Assembly (NCBI GenBank): GCA_946487795.1
Contig: CAMLUN010000002.1
Span: 1 to 64,000, forward strand
Length of the DNA stretch: 64,000 bases
Direction of reading: 5' to 3'
Source: an uncultured Lactobacillus sp.
GTDB lineage: Bacteria; Bacillota; Bacilli; Lactobacillales; Lactobacillaceae
The notes under the pieces are model-generated. The model was not told the DNA's origin and searched no databases. It saw nothing but the letters and a program-made list of their open reading frames with translations. Shown here piece by piece: positions 19,020-27,675 of the stretch (the stretch's first letter is position 1; every line of letters begins with the position of its first letter). The position numbers and the translations under genes are program-made.

Positions 19020-19961
19020 TTAATTCTTAATAACCACACCATCTAAGACATCTTTCATCTTAGCAGCAGAGTATTTTAGTTTTTCGATTTCTGTATCCGA
19101 AAGTCCGTAATCAACGACTTTTTCTATTCCTGTTCGATTAACAATTGCAGGTATTCCAAGATACAAATCATTAATACCATATTGTCCCATTAAAGGGGCT
19201 GATATTGGGAGCATGATATTACGATTTTCAATAATCGCTTTTACAATATAAGCAAGATATTTAGCTACTCCATAGAAAGTAGCTCCTTTTCCTTCGATAA
19301 TCTTACCACCACGTTCTTTAACTGCTTTTTCAAGTTCGCTATAGTCCTGAGCAGTTAAATCAGTAACTTCTTTTAACGGTTTTCCATTAATAGTGGCTTC
19401 ATCGAATGCACCAAACGATGTATCTCCATGTTCCCCTAAAACTAAAGCATCAATTTCATTTACTGGAACATTTAACTTTTCAGATAAAAGTACATTCAAT
19501 CGAGCCGTGTCTAATGAAGTACCAGTTCCGATAACACGATGCTTAGGGAATCCAGAGAGTTGTTGTGTCACTGTAGTTAAAATATCAACAGGATTACTTG
19601 ATACAACAAAAATACCGTTGAATCCACTTTCAACAATTGGGTTAACAATAGTTGAAAGAATCTTTGTGTTCCTTGAAACAAGATCCAAACGAGTCTCTCC
19701 TGGCTTGCGTGGAACTCCAGCAGTAATAACTACAACATCAGCATCAGCAGCATCAGAATAATCCCCCGCATGAATGTTGACTGGACTAGTTAGTGGAGTA
19801 ATATCTTGTAAATCCAATGATTCTCCTGTTGCCTTCTCTTTCTTTAGGTCAACAATAACTAATTCATCAATTTCTTGTGTTGTTTGAAGGAGTGAGAATA
19901 CGAATGATGATCCTACAGCTCCATCACCAACAAGCACAACTTTATGATGATATCCTAACAT
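19020..19961 (-). CDS. LDH-family dehydrogenase with malate dehydrogenase specificity residue
   Basis: A 313-residue L-LDH/MDH enzyme: NAD-binding VGDGAVGSS (11-19), catalytic loop AGVPRKPGETRLD and catalytic His in GEHGDTSF. In LDHs the residue before K-P-G is Gln102 (LDH numbering); here it is Arg85. Gln102 to Arg is the known switch from lactate to malate dehydrogenase. With fumarase and fumarate reductase upstream and a citrate carrier downstream, I infer oxaloacetate reduction to malate. The start at 19961 has GGAGG; an upstream TTG/ATG extension lacks one. Confidence 0.85.
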   Translation of the reverse strand: MLGYHHKVVLVGDGAVGSSFVFSLLQTTQEIDELVIVDLKKEKATGESLDLQDITPLTSPVNIHAGDYSDAADADVVVITAGVPRKPGETRLDLVSRNTKILSTIVNPIVESGFNGIFVVSSNPVDILTTVTQQLSGFPKHRVIGTGTSLDTARLNVLLSEKLNVPVNEIDALVLGEHGDTSFGAFDEATINGKPLKEVTDLTAQDYSELEKAVKERGGKIIEGKGATFYGVAKYLAYIVKAIIENRNIMLPISAPLMGQYGINDLYLGIPAIVNRTGIEKVVDYGLSDTEIEKLKYSAAKMKDVLDGVVIKN

Positions 19962-20026
19962 AAAATTTTCCTCCAAATAATATACAAATAATTGCTCTAG
20001 GCAGTTTCTCACTGCCCATTATTTTT

Positions 20027-21421
20027 TTACTTTAAGCCACGGGCGTAAACAGTTACTTGTTGACCTGCTTGACGTCCAAAGACAATTGTTTCTGCAATTG
20101 AGTTACCACCAACACGGTTATTACCATGTAAACCACCAGCAACTTCACCTGCAGCATATAATCCCTTGATTACATCCCCATTACCATCAAGCACTTGAGT
20201 CTTTGTATTAATATGAATACCACCCATAGTGTAGTGAATTGCAGGTGCAATATGGATTGCAAAGAATCCTGGCTTAGTAATTCCACGATCCATTCCTGTT
20301 GTCCGATGGAATTCTTTATCGTCATGATTTTCAACAGCTTCATTCCATGTTGCAACTGTCTTCTTTAAGTTCTCAGTATCCATGTTGAGGTTCTTTGCAA
20401 GATCCTCAATCGTATCGCCATGAACAACAAGACCAACTTTATCGTAAAATTCAATTGCCTTAGCATGGTCACGAATACCTTGGTCAAAAATTAAGTAAGC
20501 ACTGTGTTCTGGAAGGGAAGTAATTGCATTAGAAACAATCTTTCGAGTGTTTAATTCGTTAACAAACCGATTACCTTCAGCATTAACTAAGATTGCACCT
20601 TCACCACGGACAGCCTCACCAATAAGGTAAACATGAGGATTATCTTGTTGAACAGTTGGGTGAACTTGTACAAGATCCATTTGCATTAATTCACCGCCAA
20701 CGCCTTCAGCAAGCTTCAAGCCATCACCAGTTGCTCCTGGTTGATTGGTAGTCTTGTAATCAGCAAGGTCAGGGCGGAACCGCTTCATGTATTCCTTAGA
20801 AGCACCAAATCCACCAGTAGCTAAGATAACAGCCTTTGCGTGGATGGTTTTAATTAGGCCATCAGCATTAGCTTCAACACCGATTACCTTACCCTCATCA
20901 TCTTGTAAGAGCTTGTTAACTTTAACCTTATTAAATACTGGAATGTTTTCCTTTTGAACAACTTCCAATAAACTTTTTACTAAAAAACCACCAATTGGCG
21001 CCATACTTGCTGGACGGTGAGTACGCTTACGAGACATTCCACCAGTAATTGTAATGTCATCAAGCTTAATCCCATGATCAGCTAACCAGTCGATTGCTGG
21101 AGCTGTGTGATATACAAAGTAACCTAGCATATCCTTATCGTTTAGACGTCCACCATCTTTGTATGTTTCATGGTAGAAATCGGCAACGTTATCAATTACT
21201 CCATGTTGTAATTGCACATTGGTTTCAGCGGCGTTCATTCCTGAAGAAGCCCGGTTAGTATTTCCACCAAGTTCTTCTTCCTTTTCAAGAACGACCGTCT
21301 TCATTCCCAATTCGTTTGCTTGAATTGCTGCGGAAAGACCTGTTCCACCAGAACCAATTACAATAACATCGTAATCATTATCTAATTTACTTACAGATAA
21401 TGGTTGGAATTTTTCAGCCAT
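20027..21421 (-). CDS. Soluble FAD-dependent fumarate reductase (FrdA/flavocytochrome c type)
   Basis: The 464-residue flavoprotein has an FAD Rossmann motif VIVIGSGGTGLSAAIQA near residue 20, LGGNTNRASSGMNA, and the C-terminal GLYAAGEVAGGLHGNNRVGG motif of the fumarate reductase/succinate dehydrogenase flavoprotein family. It has no heme or membrane-anchor domain and no partner Fe-S subunit is encoded nearby, so it is likely a single-subunit soluble enzyme drawing electrons from a flavin. It has its own promoter (TTGACT at 21461-21466 and TATAAT at 21440-21445, 15-bp spacer) after a terminator. Confidence 0.88.
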   Translation of the reverse strand: MAEKFQPLSVSKLDNDYDVIVIGSGGTGLSAAIQANELGMKTVVLEKEEELGGNTNRASSGMNAAETNVQLQHGVIDNVADFYHETYKDGGRLNDKDMLGYFVYHTAPAIDWLADHGIKLDDITITGGMSRKRTHRPASMAPIGGFLVKSLLEVVQKENIPVFNKVKVNKLLQDDEGKVIGVEANADGLIKTIHAKAVILATGGFGASKEYMKRFRPDLADYKTTNQPGATGDGLKLAEGVGGELMQMDLVQVHPTVQQDNPHVYLIGEAVRGEGAILVNAEGNRFVNELNTRKIVSNAITSLPEHSAYLIFDQGIRDHAKAIEFYDKVGLVVHGDTIEDLAKNLNMDTENLKKTVATWNEAVENHDDKEFHRTTGMDRGITKPGFFAIHIAPAIHYTMGGIHINTKTQVLDGNGDVIKGLYAAGEVAGGLHGNNRVGGNSIAETIVFGRQAGQQVTVYARGLK

Positions 21422-21463
21422 GATATTGCTCTCCTTTTAATTATATTTAAATGTATTAACAGT

Positions 21464-21508
21464 CAAAAAGAGTGGAACAAGTTCTTTTTATTGCTTATTT
21501 CCACTCTT
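21464..21508 (-). terminator. Terminator between fumC and the fumarate reductase gene
   Basis: A 10-bp stem (21468-21477 with 21499-21508), followed on the minus strand by a T run. The T run overlaps the -35 of the next gene. Confidence 0.8.
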
Positions 21509-21539
21509 GCCAAAATTGGCATTACTTTTAACTCAATTC

Positions 21540-22928
21540 TTATTTATCACGATCAACGTTGGTCATCTTAAGCATGTCCATCCATTCATCGTATTGTTCT
21601 TCCGTAAGCTTACCAGACTTCAAAGCAGCTTCTTTTAATGTGCTACCAGCTTTATCAGCAGCTTGAGCAATCTTAGCACTGTCATGGTAACCAATGTGTG
21701 GTGACAAAGCAGTAACAGTCATCAATGAATTATCAACTAATTCTTCCATCCGCTTTTCATTAACTGTCATTCCGTGGATCATCTTGTCAGCAAATCCAGT
21801 AATTGTTCCAGTTAATAAGTCAGCTGATTCGAGGAATGCATCGATTAATACTGGCTTGTAAACATTCATTTCGAAGTTACCTTGTGATGAAGCCATTGTT
21901 ACTACAGTATCGTTACCGAATACCCGTAAAGCAGCCATTGTTACAGCTTCTGCTTGAGTTGGGTTAACCTTACCTGGCATGATTGATGAACCTGGTTCGT
22001 TAGCTGGAATATTTAATTCACCGTAACCAGCACGCGGACCAGAAGCTAAGAAACGAATATCTTGAGCAAGCTTGAACATGTCAGCTGCTAATGTCTTCAA
22101 AGCACCGTGAACAACATCTAAACCAGAGTGGTTAGCTAAACCGTAGAACTTGTTTGAATCAGCAGTCAAGTTTAAGCCGTAAACTTCGCTAAGCTTTTCA
22201 GCAATCTTTTCAGGCATTCCTTCTGCAGCATTCAAACCAGTACCAACAGCAGTACCACCAATTGCCAATTCATCTAATGTTGATTCCAAAGTCTTAATGT
22301 AATCAAGGTCATGTTCTAAGGAAGCAATATAACCAGAAAGTTCTTGACCAAATGTCAATGGAACAGCATCTTGCAAGTGAGTACGTCCAACTTTAACAGT
22401 CTTCATGTACTTCTCTTCCTTAACCTTTAATTCATCAATTAAATGTTGAACAGCTGGCTTCAACTTATCAAGCGCTTCTAAAGCAACTACATTCATAGCA
22501 GTTGGGAATGTATCGTTTGAACTTTGACCCTTGTTAACATCATCATTTGGTAAGATTTCAATGTCAGGGTTAATTTCATGAGCCTTGTGCGCAACAACTT
22601 CATTAGTATTCATGTTGGTTTGGGTACCAGAACCAGTTTGGTAAACCTTTAATGGGAAGTCCTTCCGCAATTCTTCATCACTTAATGCGAGTAATTCATC
22701 AATCGCCTTAACGATTAAATTACCCTTTTCTTCAGAGATAGCTTTAGTTTCCATATTAGCTTGAGCCGCTGCCTTTTTAATGTTCAATAAAGCACGGATA
22801 ATTGCTAATGGCATGTATTGACCGGTTGGGAAGTTATTCCGACTCCGTTCTGTTTGTGGTCCCCATAATGCTTCAGCAGGGATTTTAACAGGACCTAACG
22901 TATCTTCTTCAGTACGGTATTCTGACAT
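21540..22928 (-). CDS. fumC: Fumarate hydratase, class II
   Basis: A 462-residue class II fumarase with the signature GSSIMPGKVNP and an SSNDTFPTAMN region. It interconverts malate and fumarate without an Fe-S cluster, which suits an organism poor in iron. The start is ATG at 22928 with GGAGG 8 nt upstream; a TTG five codons earlier overlaps that ribosome site. It is the first gene of the malate-to-succinate set, with promoter TTGACT at 23022-23027. Confidence 0.95.
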   Translation of the reverse strand: MSEYRTEEDTLGPVKIPAEALWGPQTERSRNNFPTGQYMPLAIIRALLNIKKAAAQANMETKAISEEKGNLIVKAIDELLALSDEELRKDFPLKVYQTGSGTQTNMNTNEVVAHKAHEINPDIEILPNDDVNKGQSSNDTFPTAMNVVALEALDKLKPAVQHLIDELKVKEEKYMKTVKVGRTHLQDAVPLTFGQELSGYIASLEHDLDYIKTLESTLDELAIGGTAVGTGLNAAEGMPEKIAEKLSEVYGLNLTADSNKFYGLANHSGLDVVHGALKTLAADMFKLAQDIRFLASGPRAGYGELNIPANEPGSSIMPGKVNPTQAEAVTMAALRVFGNDTVVTMASSQGNFEMNVYKPVLIDAFLESADLLTGTITGFADKMIHGMTVNEKRMEELVDNSLMTVTALSPHIGYHDSAKIAQAADKAGSTLKEAALKSGKLTEEQYDEWMDMLKMTNVDRDK

Positions 22929-23003
22929 CTCAAAAACCTCCAATATATTAATTGAGCAATTTTGTCTTGTGAAATGTTACACATCATTTACACGTATATC
23001 CTA

Positions 23004-23029
23004 CCTTGTAAGTAAAGCTATAGTCAAAT
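23004..23029 (-). promoter_or_regulatory. fumC promoter with TATAGTCAAAT element
   Basis: On the minus strand TTGACT (23022-23027) is followed after 18 bp by TAGGAT. The 11-mer TATAGTCAAAT (23019-23029), which contains the -35, recurs at the same place in the mleS promoter (24913-24923). The rest of the 294-bp gap between fumC and mleS holds a 7-bp inverted repeat (23057-23087) and the mleS terminator. Confidence 0.55.
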
Positions 23030-23127
23030 CTTTAATTTCCAATAAATTTCACTTATAGCTATTGCCTTGCCAACTGTTATAATAGCTTTTTTCAATTACG
23101 TTTGCAAAAGTTTCACAAACTTCGATA

Positions 23128-23164
23128 CAAAAAAACACCTAAGATTTTTTAATTTCTTAGATGC
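23128..23164 (-). terminator. mleS terminator
   Basis: A 9-bp stem (23136-23144 with 23155-23163), followed on the minus strand by seven T. Confidence 0.85.
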
Positions 23165-23222
23165 TTTTCTATTTTTGTCTAATAATCTGGTTTTATTATT
23201 CACAAAGATGAAAGCTGCTTGA

Positions 23223-24851
23223 TTAATATCGAGGCTTCCAAATTTTCTCTTCTACTGCTTTCTTCGCATCGGTAATTCCATCGCCTGCTAAGCCTTGGTC
23301 GATAGCAGATTCGGCTACTCGTTCAGCCACTCGCTTAGAAAATTCTGTTAACTTAGAAACAGGAGGTAATACAGCTGCTCCTGGTTTTTCTGGGTCAACT
23401 AAGCCACTTAAAGCATGAGCAGCTGCAGCAAGCATATTATCATTTAACACTTTAGCTTCAGCAGCCAAGGCGCCAAAACCAACTCCAGGATAAATTAATG
23501 CATTGTTAGCTTGCCCAATTTGATAAACGGTTCCATTATACTCGATATCTTTAACCGGAATTCCCGTCGCAATTAATGCCTTTCCATCAGTCCATTTGAG
23601 AAGGTCGGCTGCTTTTGCCTCTGCTAACTTAGTTGGGTTAGAGAGTGGGAAGATAACAGGCCGTAGAGTATGGGCTGCCATTTCCTTTACAACCGCTTCA
23701 TCAAAACTTCCTGGCTGAGTGGACGTACCAATCATTACTGTTGGATGAACAGCCTTAACAACTGCAAGTAAATTAGTTAATTCATCAGCATTAGCAAATT
23801 CGCTTCGTTGACGGGTAAATGGCTTTTGCTTTGGTGTTAAGCCGGGCGTATCGTCAAACAATAATCCTTGCTTGTCAACAAGGTAGAAGTGCTTCTTTGC
23901 TTCTTCGGGTGTCAGGCCTTGACGGATCAATTCGTCATAAAGCATCTTAGCGATTCCCATTCCAGCAGTACCCGCACCAAATGTTAAGAATGTTTGATCC
24001 GTTAACTTTTCTTTTGAGATATTCATGGCTCCTAGCACACCAGCTAAGGCAATAATTCCGGTTCCTTGAATATCATCATTAAAGGTCAAAATTTTATCCT
24101 GGTACTTATCAAGAATCCGTGCAGCCGTTCCCCGACCAAAATCTTCAAAGTGTAATAAACTCTTAGGGAACAATCCTTCAACTGCATCAACAAACTTATC
24201 GATGAAGTCAAAGTAAGGTTGTCCTTCAACCCGCTTCATCCGATTGCCAAGATAGTGCGGATCCTTAAGTAATTTTTCATTATTCGTCCCAGCATCAATA
24301 GAAACCGGGAGCACTTGGGATGGATCAATCCCAGCCGCTGCTGTGTAAACCATTAATTTCCCAACAGAAATGTCAACCCCATTTACACCCCAGTCACCAA
24401 TACCAAGGATTCCTTCAGCATCTGTAACAACGATAAGGCGAATATCACGACCATCAGCGGCATCAGCAAGTTCCTCTTTAATTAAGTCAGGATGCTCAAT
24501 GCTCAAATATGCAGCATCTTGCGGCTTAATGTAACGTTCATTATATTGCTCAATCGCCTCAGCAATTACGGGATCATACACAACTGGCATAAATTCCGCA
24601 ATATGTTTTTCCATTAAGTAGAAGAAAAGCGTACGGTTAGTATTGAATACTTCCATCAATAGGTGACGTTGTTCAATCCGTGAGTTCTTAGATTGATATA
24701 ACCGGTAGATTTCGTCTGCCTGTTCCTCAATCGTTCTTACACAAGATGGTAACAAGCCTAATAAACCATACTTTTTTCGTTCTTCAATTGTAAAAGCAGT
24801 TCCCTTATTCTTAAAGGGATCATTTAATATTTGCATTCCTTTACGCAACAT
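23223..24851 (-). CDS. mleS: Malolactic enzyme
   Basis: The 542-residue protein is of full malolactic/malic enzyme length. It has [13 protein letters not shown] near the N terminus, the [15 protein letters not shown] segment and NDDIQGTG. Malolactic enzyme decarboxylates L-malate to L-lactate with NAD and Mn. The LysR gene opposite is the usual mleR arrangement, which supports this over NAD-malic enzyme. No malate permease gene follows it here, unlike in the common mleS-mleP pair. Confidence 0.92.
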   Translation of the reverse strand: MLRKGMQILNDPFKNKGTAFTIEERKKYGLLGLLPSCVRTIEEQADEIYRLYQSKNSRIEQRHLLMEVFNTNRTLFFYLMEKHIAEFMPVVYDPVIAEAIEQYNERYIKPQDAAYLSIEHPDLIKEELADAADGRDIRLIVVTDAEGILGIGDWGVNGVDISVGKLMVYTAAAGIDPSQVLPVSIDAGTNNEKLLKDPHYLGNRMKRVEGQPYFDFIDKFVDAVEGLFPKSLLHFEDFGRGTAARILDKYQDKILTFNDDIQGTGIIALAGVLGAMNISKEKLTDQTFLTFGAGTAGMGIAKMLYDELIRQGLTPEEAKKHFYLVDKQGLLFDDTPGLTPKQKPFTRQRSEFANADELTNLLAVVKAVHPTVMIGTSTQPGSFDEAVVKEMAAHTLRPVIFPLSNPTKLAEAKAADLLKWTDGKALIATGIPVKDIEYNGTVYQIGQANNALIYPGVGFGALAAEAKVLNDNMLAAAAHALSGLVDPEKPGAAVLPPVSKLTEFSKRVAERVAESAIDQGLAGDGITDAKKAVEEKIWKPRY

Positions 24852-24913
24852 TATCGCCTATCCTTTACCTTTTTTCTGTTTCAACATTCTTAGAGTAATT
24901 CCAGCGCTAGTTT

Positions 24914-24932
24914 ATAGTCAAATATATGCTAT
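24914..24932. promoter_or_regulatory. LysR box (ATAG-N11-CTAT) in the mleS/mleR divergent promoter
   Basis: ATAG-N11-CTAT is a symmetric T-N11-A type LysR site. It overlaps the mleS -35 TTGACT (24916-24921, minus strand) and lies just upstream of a plus-strand TATGAT/TATAAA -10 region for mleR. This is the expected place for MleR control of both genes. Confidence 0.6.
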
Positions 24933-24987
24933 GATATAAATAAAATTGATAATACCCCTTATAATCACTGATAGAGAGGCATTTACT

Positions 24988-25869
24988 ATGAAATTAAACG
25001 ACCTAAAATATTATCAAGCACTGGTAAAATATAAAAATTTTTCGCAAGTTGCAGCAAAATTCAATGTCAGTCAACCTACTATTACAATGGCTATCCAACG
25101 ACTAGAAAAAGATTTTGGGACGTCATTTTTTGTTCGTGACCATGTCCATAAACAATTGCATATCACGCCGACTGGTAAGCAATTCGCCATTCACGTTGAC
25201 GTTATTTTAAACGAATTAAAGATTGCTCACCAAGAAATCAATCAAGCTGAATCATCCAGTATTCGCTTTGGGCTGCCACCTATTATCGGCAATTACTACT
25301 TTCCGCCATTAACCCCGCTATTAATGCGAGAAGGCCTTTTAAGCCACTTGGAAACCTCTGAGCATGGTTCTAAGGAAATTCTCAAGATGCTTAAACACGG
25401 TCACCTTGATTTGGCATTGCTTGGATCGCTTAACCCCCTAAAGGAAGTGGGGCTAAAAACTACTGAACTGGCTGAGTATCCCTTTAAGATTATTGTTAGC
25501 AAGCGTCATCCCCTCGCTGCTAAAAAGGAGATTGATTTTGCTACGCTTAAAAATGAACGCTTTATTGTTCCTGATACTGAATTCTTTCATGAGCAAGCTT
25601 TTAAGCAAATTTCTCATTTAGCTCATTTTCGTCCCCAAGTCATCTACCGAACCGCTGACATTCACGTTATCAAAACCATGGTTGCAGAAAATCTTGGAAT
25701 TGCTTATTTAACAAGTTTGGCGATTACCCCAGAAGATAATATCCATTCCATAAATGTTACTAGCCCGTTAAAACAATCGTTCCGTCTGTCAGCTGTTACT
25801 CGTTCAACTGAATTATTAACAGCTCCCAAGCAAAAACTATGGGATCTCTTAACTACAAAAAAGGAATGA
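24988..25869 (+). CDS. mleR: LysR-family regulator of malolactic enzyme
   Basis: A 293-residue LysR protein with an N-terminal winged helix (LNDLKYYQALVKYKNFSQVAAKF) and a ligand-binding domain. Its divergent position next to mleS is the known mleR arrangement, where L-malate is the co-inducer. I use the start at 24988 with AGAGAGG upstream. It is paralogous to the regulator at 8103-8990. Confidence 0.88.
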   Translation: MKLNDLKYYQALVKYKNFSQVAAKFNVSQPTITMAIQRLEKDFGTSFFVRDHVHKQLHITPTGKQFAIHVDVILNELKIAHQEINQAESSSIRFGLPPIIGNYYFPPLTPLLMREGLLSHLETSEHGSKEILKMLKHGHLDLALLGSLNPLKEVGLKTTELAEYPFKIIVSKRHPLAAKKEIDFATLKNERFIVPDTEFFHEQAFKQISHLAHFRPQVIYRTADIHVIKTMVAENLGIAYLTSLAITPEDNIHSINVTSPLKQSFRLSAVTRSTELLTAPKQKLWDLLTTKKE

Positions 25870-25912
25870 CAAATAACCGTCTAATACGGTGGCTATTTGT
25901 CATTCCTTTTTA
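25859..25912. terminator. Bidirectional terminator between mleR and the cyclophilin gene
   Basis: A long stem of 17 bp with A/T flanks and a small inner ACCG/CGGT stem lies between convergent genes. Confidence 0.88.
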
Positions 25913-26506
25913 TTATTTCTCTTTTTCAATCTTAATTGTCTTAATAATAACGTCTTTTTCAGGCTTATCCATCGCATCTCGCTTAACTTTGCTGATCTTT
26001 TCGACAACATCCATTCCGGATAATACTTGGCCAAATACGGTGTGATGGAAGTCAAGCCACGGTGTACCACCATGTTTTTCGTAATAATCAATAATCTCCT
26101 GCGGGTATCCAACAGCCTTCATTTGATCAATCATATTTTCTGGAACATGTTCATTAGTGACAATAAAGAATTGACTGCCATTTGTGTTCGGACCAGCATT
26201 AGCCATTGACAGAGCACCAGTGAAGTTAAATAATTCTTCAGAAAATTCGTCTTCAAATGGGTGACCATAAATACTTTCGCCACCACGTCCGGTTCCAGTT
26301 GGGTCACCACCTTGAATCATAAAATCAGGAATAACCCGGTGAAAAATTACATCGTCATAATAATTTTTCTCTGCTAATTTAACAAAGTTTTCAACCGTTT
26401 TAGGTGCGTACTTTGGAAAAAGTTGGGCCGTAATTGTTCCCATTGTAGTTTCAATTACTGCTTTTGGTCCTTTAACCTCATCCAATGATAATTGGGGATA
26501 TTTCAT
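25913..26506 (-). CDS. Cyclophilin-type peptidyl-prolyl cis-trans isomerase
   Basis: The 197-residue protein is a single cyclophilin domain: VIFHRVIPDFMIQGGDPTGTGRGG and GSQFFIVT hold the usual Arg, Phe, Met and Gln of the active site. It has no signal peptide, so it is cytoplasmic. The ribosome site is GAGGAGG. Confidence 0.93.
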   Translation of the reverse strand: MKYPQLSLDEVKGPKAVIETTMGTITAQLFPKYAPKTVENFVKLAEKNYYDDVIFHRVIPDFMIQGGDPTGTGRGGESIYGHPFEDEFSEELFNFTGALSMANAGPNTNGSQFFIVTNEHVPENMIDQMKAVGYPQEIIDYYEKHGGTPWLDFHHTVFGQVLSGMDVVEKISKVKRDAMDKPEKDVIIKTIKIEKEK

Positions 26507-26578
26507 AAAAAAGCCTCCTCTTTTCTCTTCTAAACCTCTCTAACTATCTTAGCAGGAATATGAAGGAAAAGACAATTA

Positions 26579-27625
26579 TTAGTCCTCACTAACACGTAAT
26601 ACACAAGCTCCCTTAATATCGCCATGTTTAACATAGCGTAATGCTTCATCAGCCTTTGCTAGTGGATATTCGTGTACTTCAGGATGGATATTGAGACGGT
26701 CAGCTAATGTTAAGAATTCTTCCCCATCACGACGGGTATTGCTCTCAACACTCGTTAATGTCTTTTCGTGGAATATTTCTTTTTGGTAATTCATCATTGG
26801 AATATCAGTCATATGAATGCCAGCTAAGGCCAAAGTCCCGCCTGGAACTAGACTAGCTAAGGCCGGTAATACCATATCACCAACTGGCGCAAAGATGATT
26901 GACGAATCCAAAGGAACCGGCGCAGGGTCATAGGATCCTTGAACAGAAGCACAACCCAATTCCAGGGCGAATTTCTTTGCATCCTCACCACGCGTAAAGA
27001 CATGCACTTCAATTCCCTGTGCAAGTGCAATCTGGGCCGTAATGTGCGCTGAGCCACCAAAGCCATATAGCCCTAGGCGGCCACCAGCGGGAACATTGGC
27101 ACGTTCAAAAGCCCGATAACCAATAATCCCGGCACATAATAATGGAGCTGCCTCTAGGGAATCAAACTTTTCCGGAAGCCGATATGCAAATCCTTCTGGA
27201 ACCGTGACATATTCTGCATAACCACCATCATGATCCCAACCGGTATAAAGTGAATGAGGACAGAGATTCTCATGACCCGAGCGACAAAACTTGCATACCC
27301 CACAAGCATGCCGGAACCATGGAATCCCAATTCGCTCCCCAAGCTTAAATCGTTGTGTTTCTGGTCCAAAACCGACAACTTTACCAACAATCTCATGACC
27401 AGGAGTAACGTGTTCGTGGTGAACCGGCAAATCTCCTTCTGTCACATGCAAGTCTGTATGACATACCCCACACGTTAATACCTTAACAAGGACTTCTCCC
27501 CGTTTAGGAGTCGGCACGGGCTTTTCGGTAAATTCAATTGGTGATTTCTTACCATCAATCGGCCCAGGAGTTGTGACTGCCCAAGCCTTCATTGTTTTCG
27601 GAATAGCATTTTCGCGTTTTTCCAT
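26579..27625 (-). CDS. Zinc-dependent alcohol dehydrogenase
   Basis: A 348-residue medium-chain dehydrogenase. Catalytic zinc ligands are in CGVCHTD and GHE; the structural zinc is bound by the four Cys of CGVCKFCRSGHENLC. The nucleotide-binding motif is GLYGFGGSAH. The length and the N-terminal 'MKAWAVTTPGP' fit propanol-preferring or cinnamyl-type ADHs. Substrate and cofactor preference cannot be assigned. Confidence 0.9.
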   Translation of the reverse strand: MEKRENAIPKTMKAWAVTTPGPIDGKKSPIEFTEKPVPTPKRGEVLVKVLTCGVCHTDLHVTEGDLPVHHEHVTPGHEIVGKVVGFGPETQRFKLGERIGIPWFRHACGVCKFCRSGHENLCPHSLYTGWDHDGGYAEYVTVPEGFAYRLPEKFDSLEAAPLLCAGIIGYRAFERANVPAGGRLGLYGFGGSAHITAQIALAQGIEVHVFTRGEDAKKFALELGCASVQGSYDPAPVPLDSSIIFAPVGDMVLPALASLVPGGTLALAGIHMTDIPMMNYQKEIFHEKTLTSVESNTRRDGEEFLTLADRLNIHPEVHEYPLAKADEALRYVKHGDIKGACVLRVSED

Positions 27626-27675
27626 CCTTAAAGACCTCGATTAATTAAATATTTCATTCTCTATTGTAGTGCTTT

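Noticed and set aside
18581..19030. 149-codon plus-strand frame inside the DASS carrier gene
   Set aside because: Antisense to a membrane protein gene; no ribosome site or family.
23062..23082. Plus-strand promoter-like TTGCCT...TATAAT between fumC and mleS
   Set aside because: It would transcribe antisense to mleS with no plus-strand gene downstream; the similarity is probably chance.
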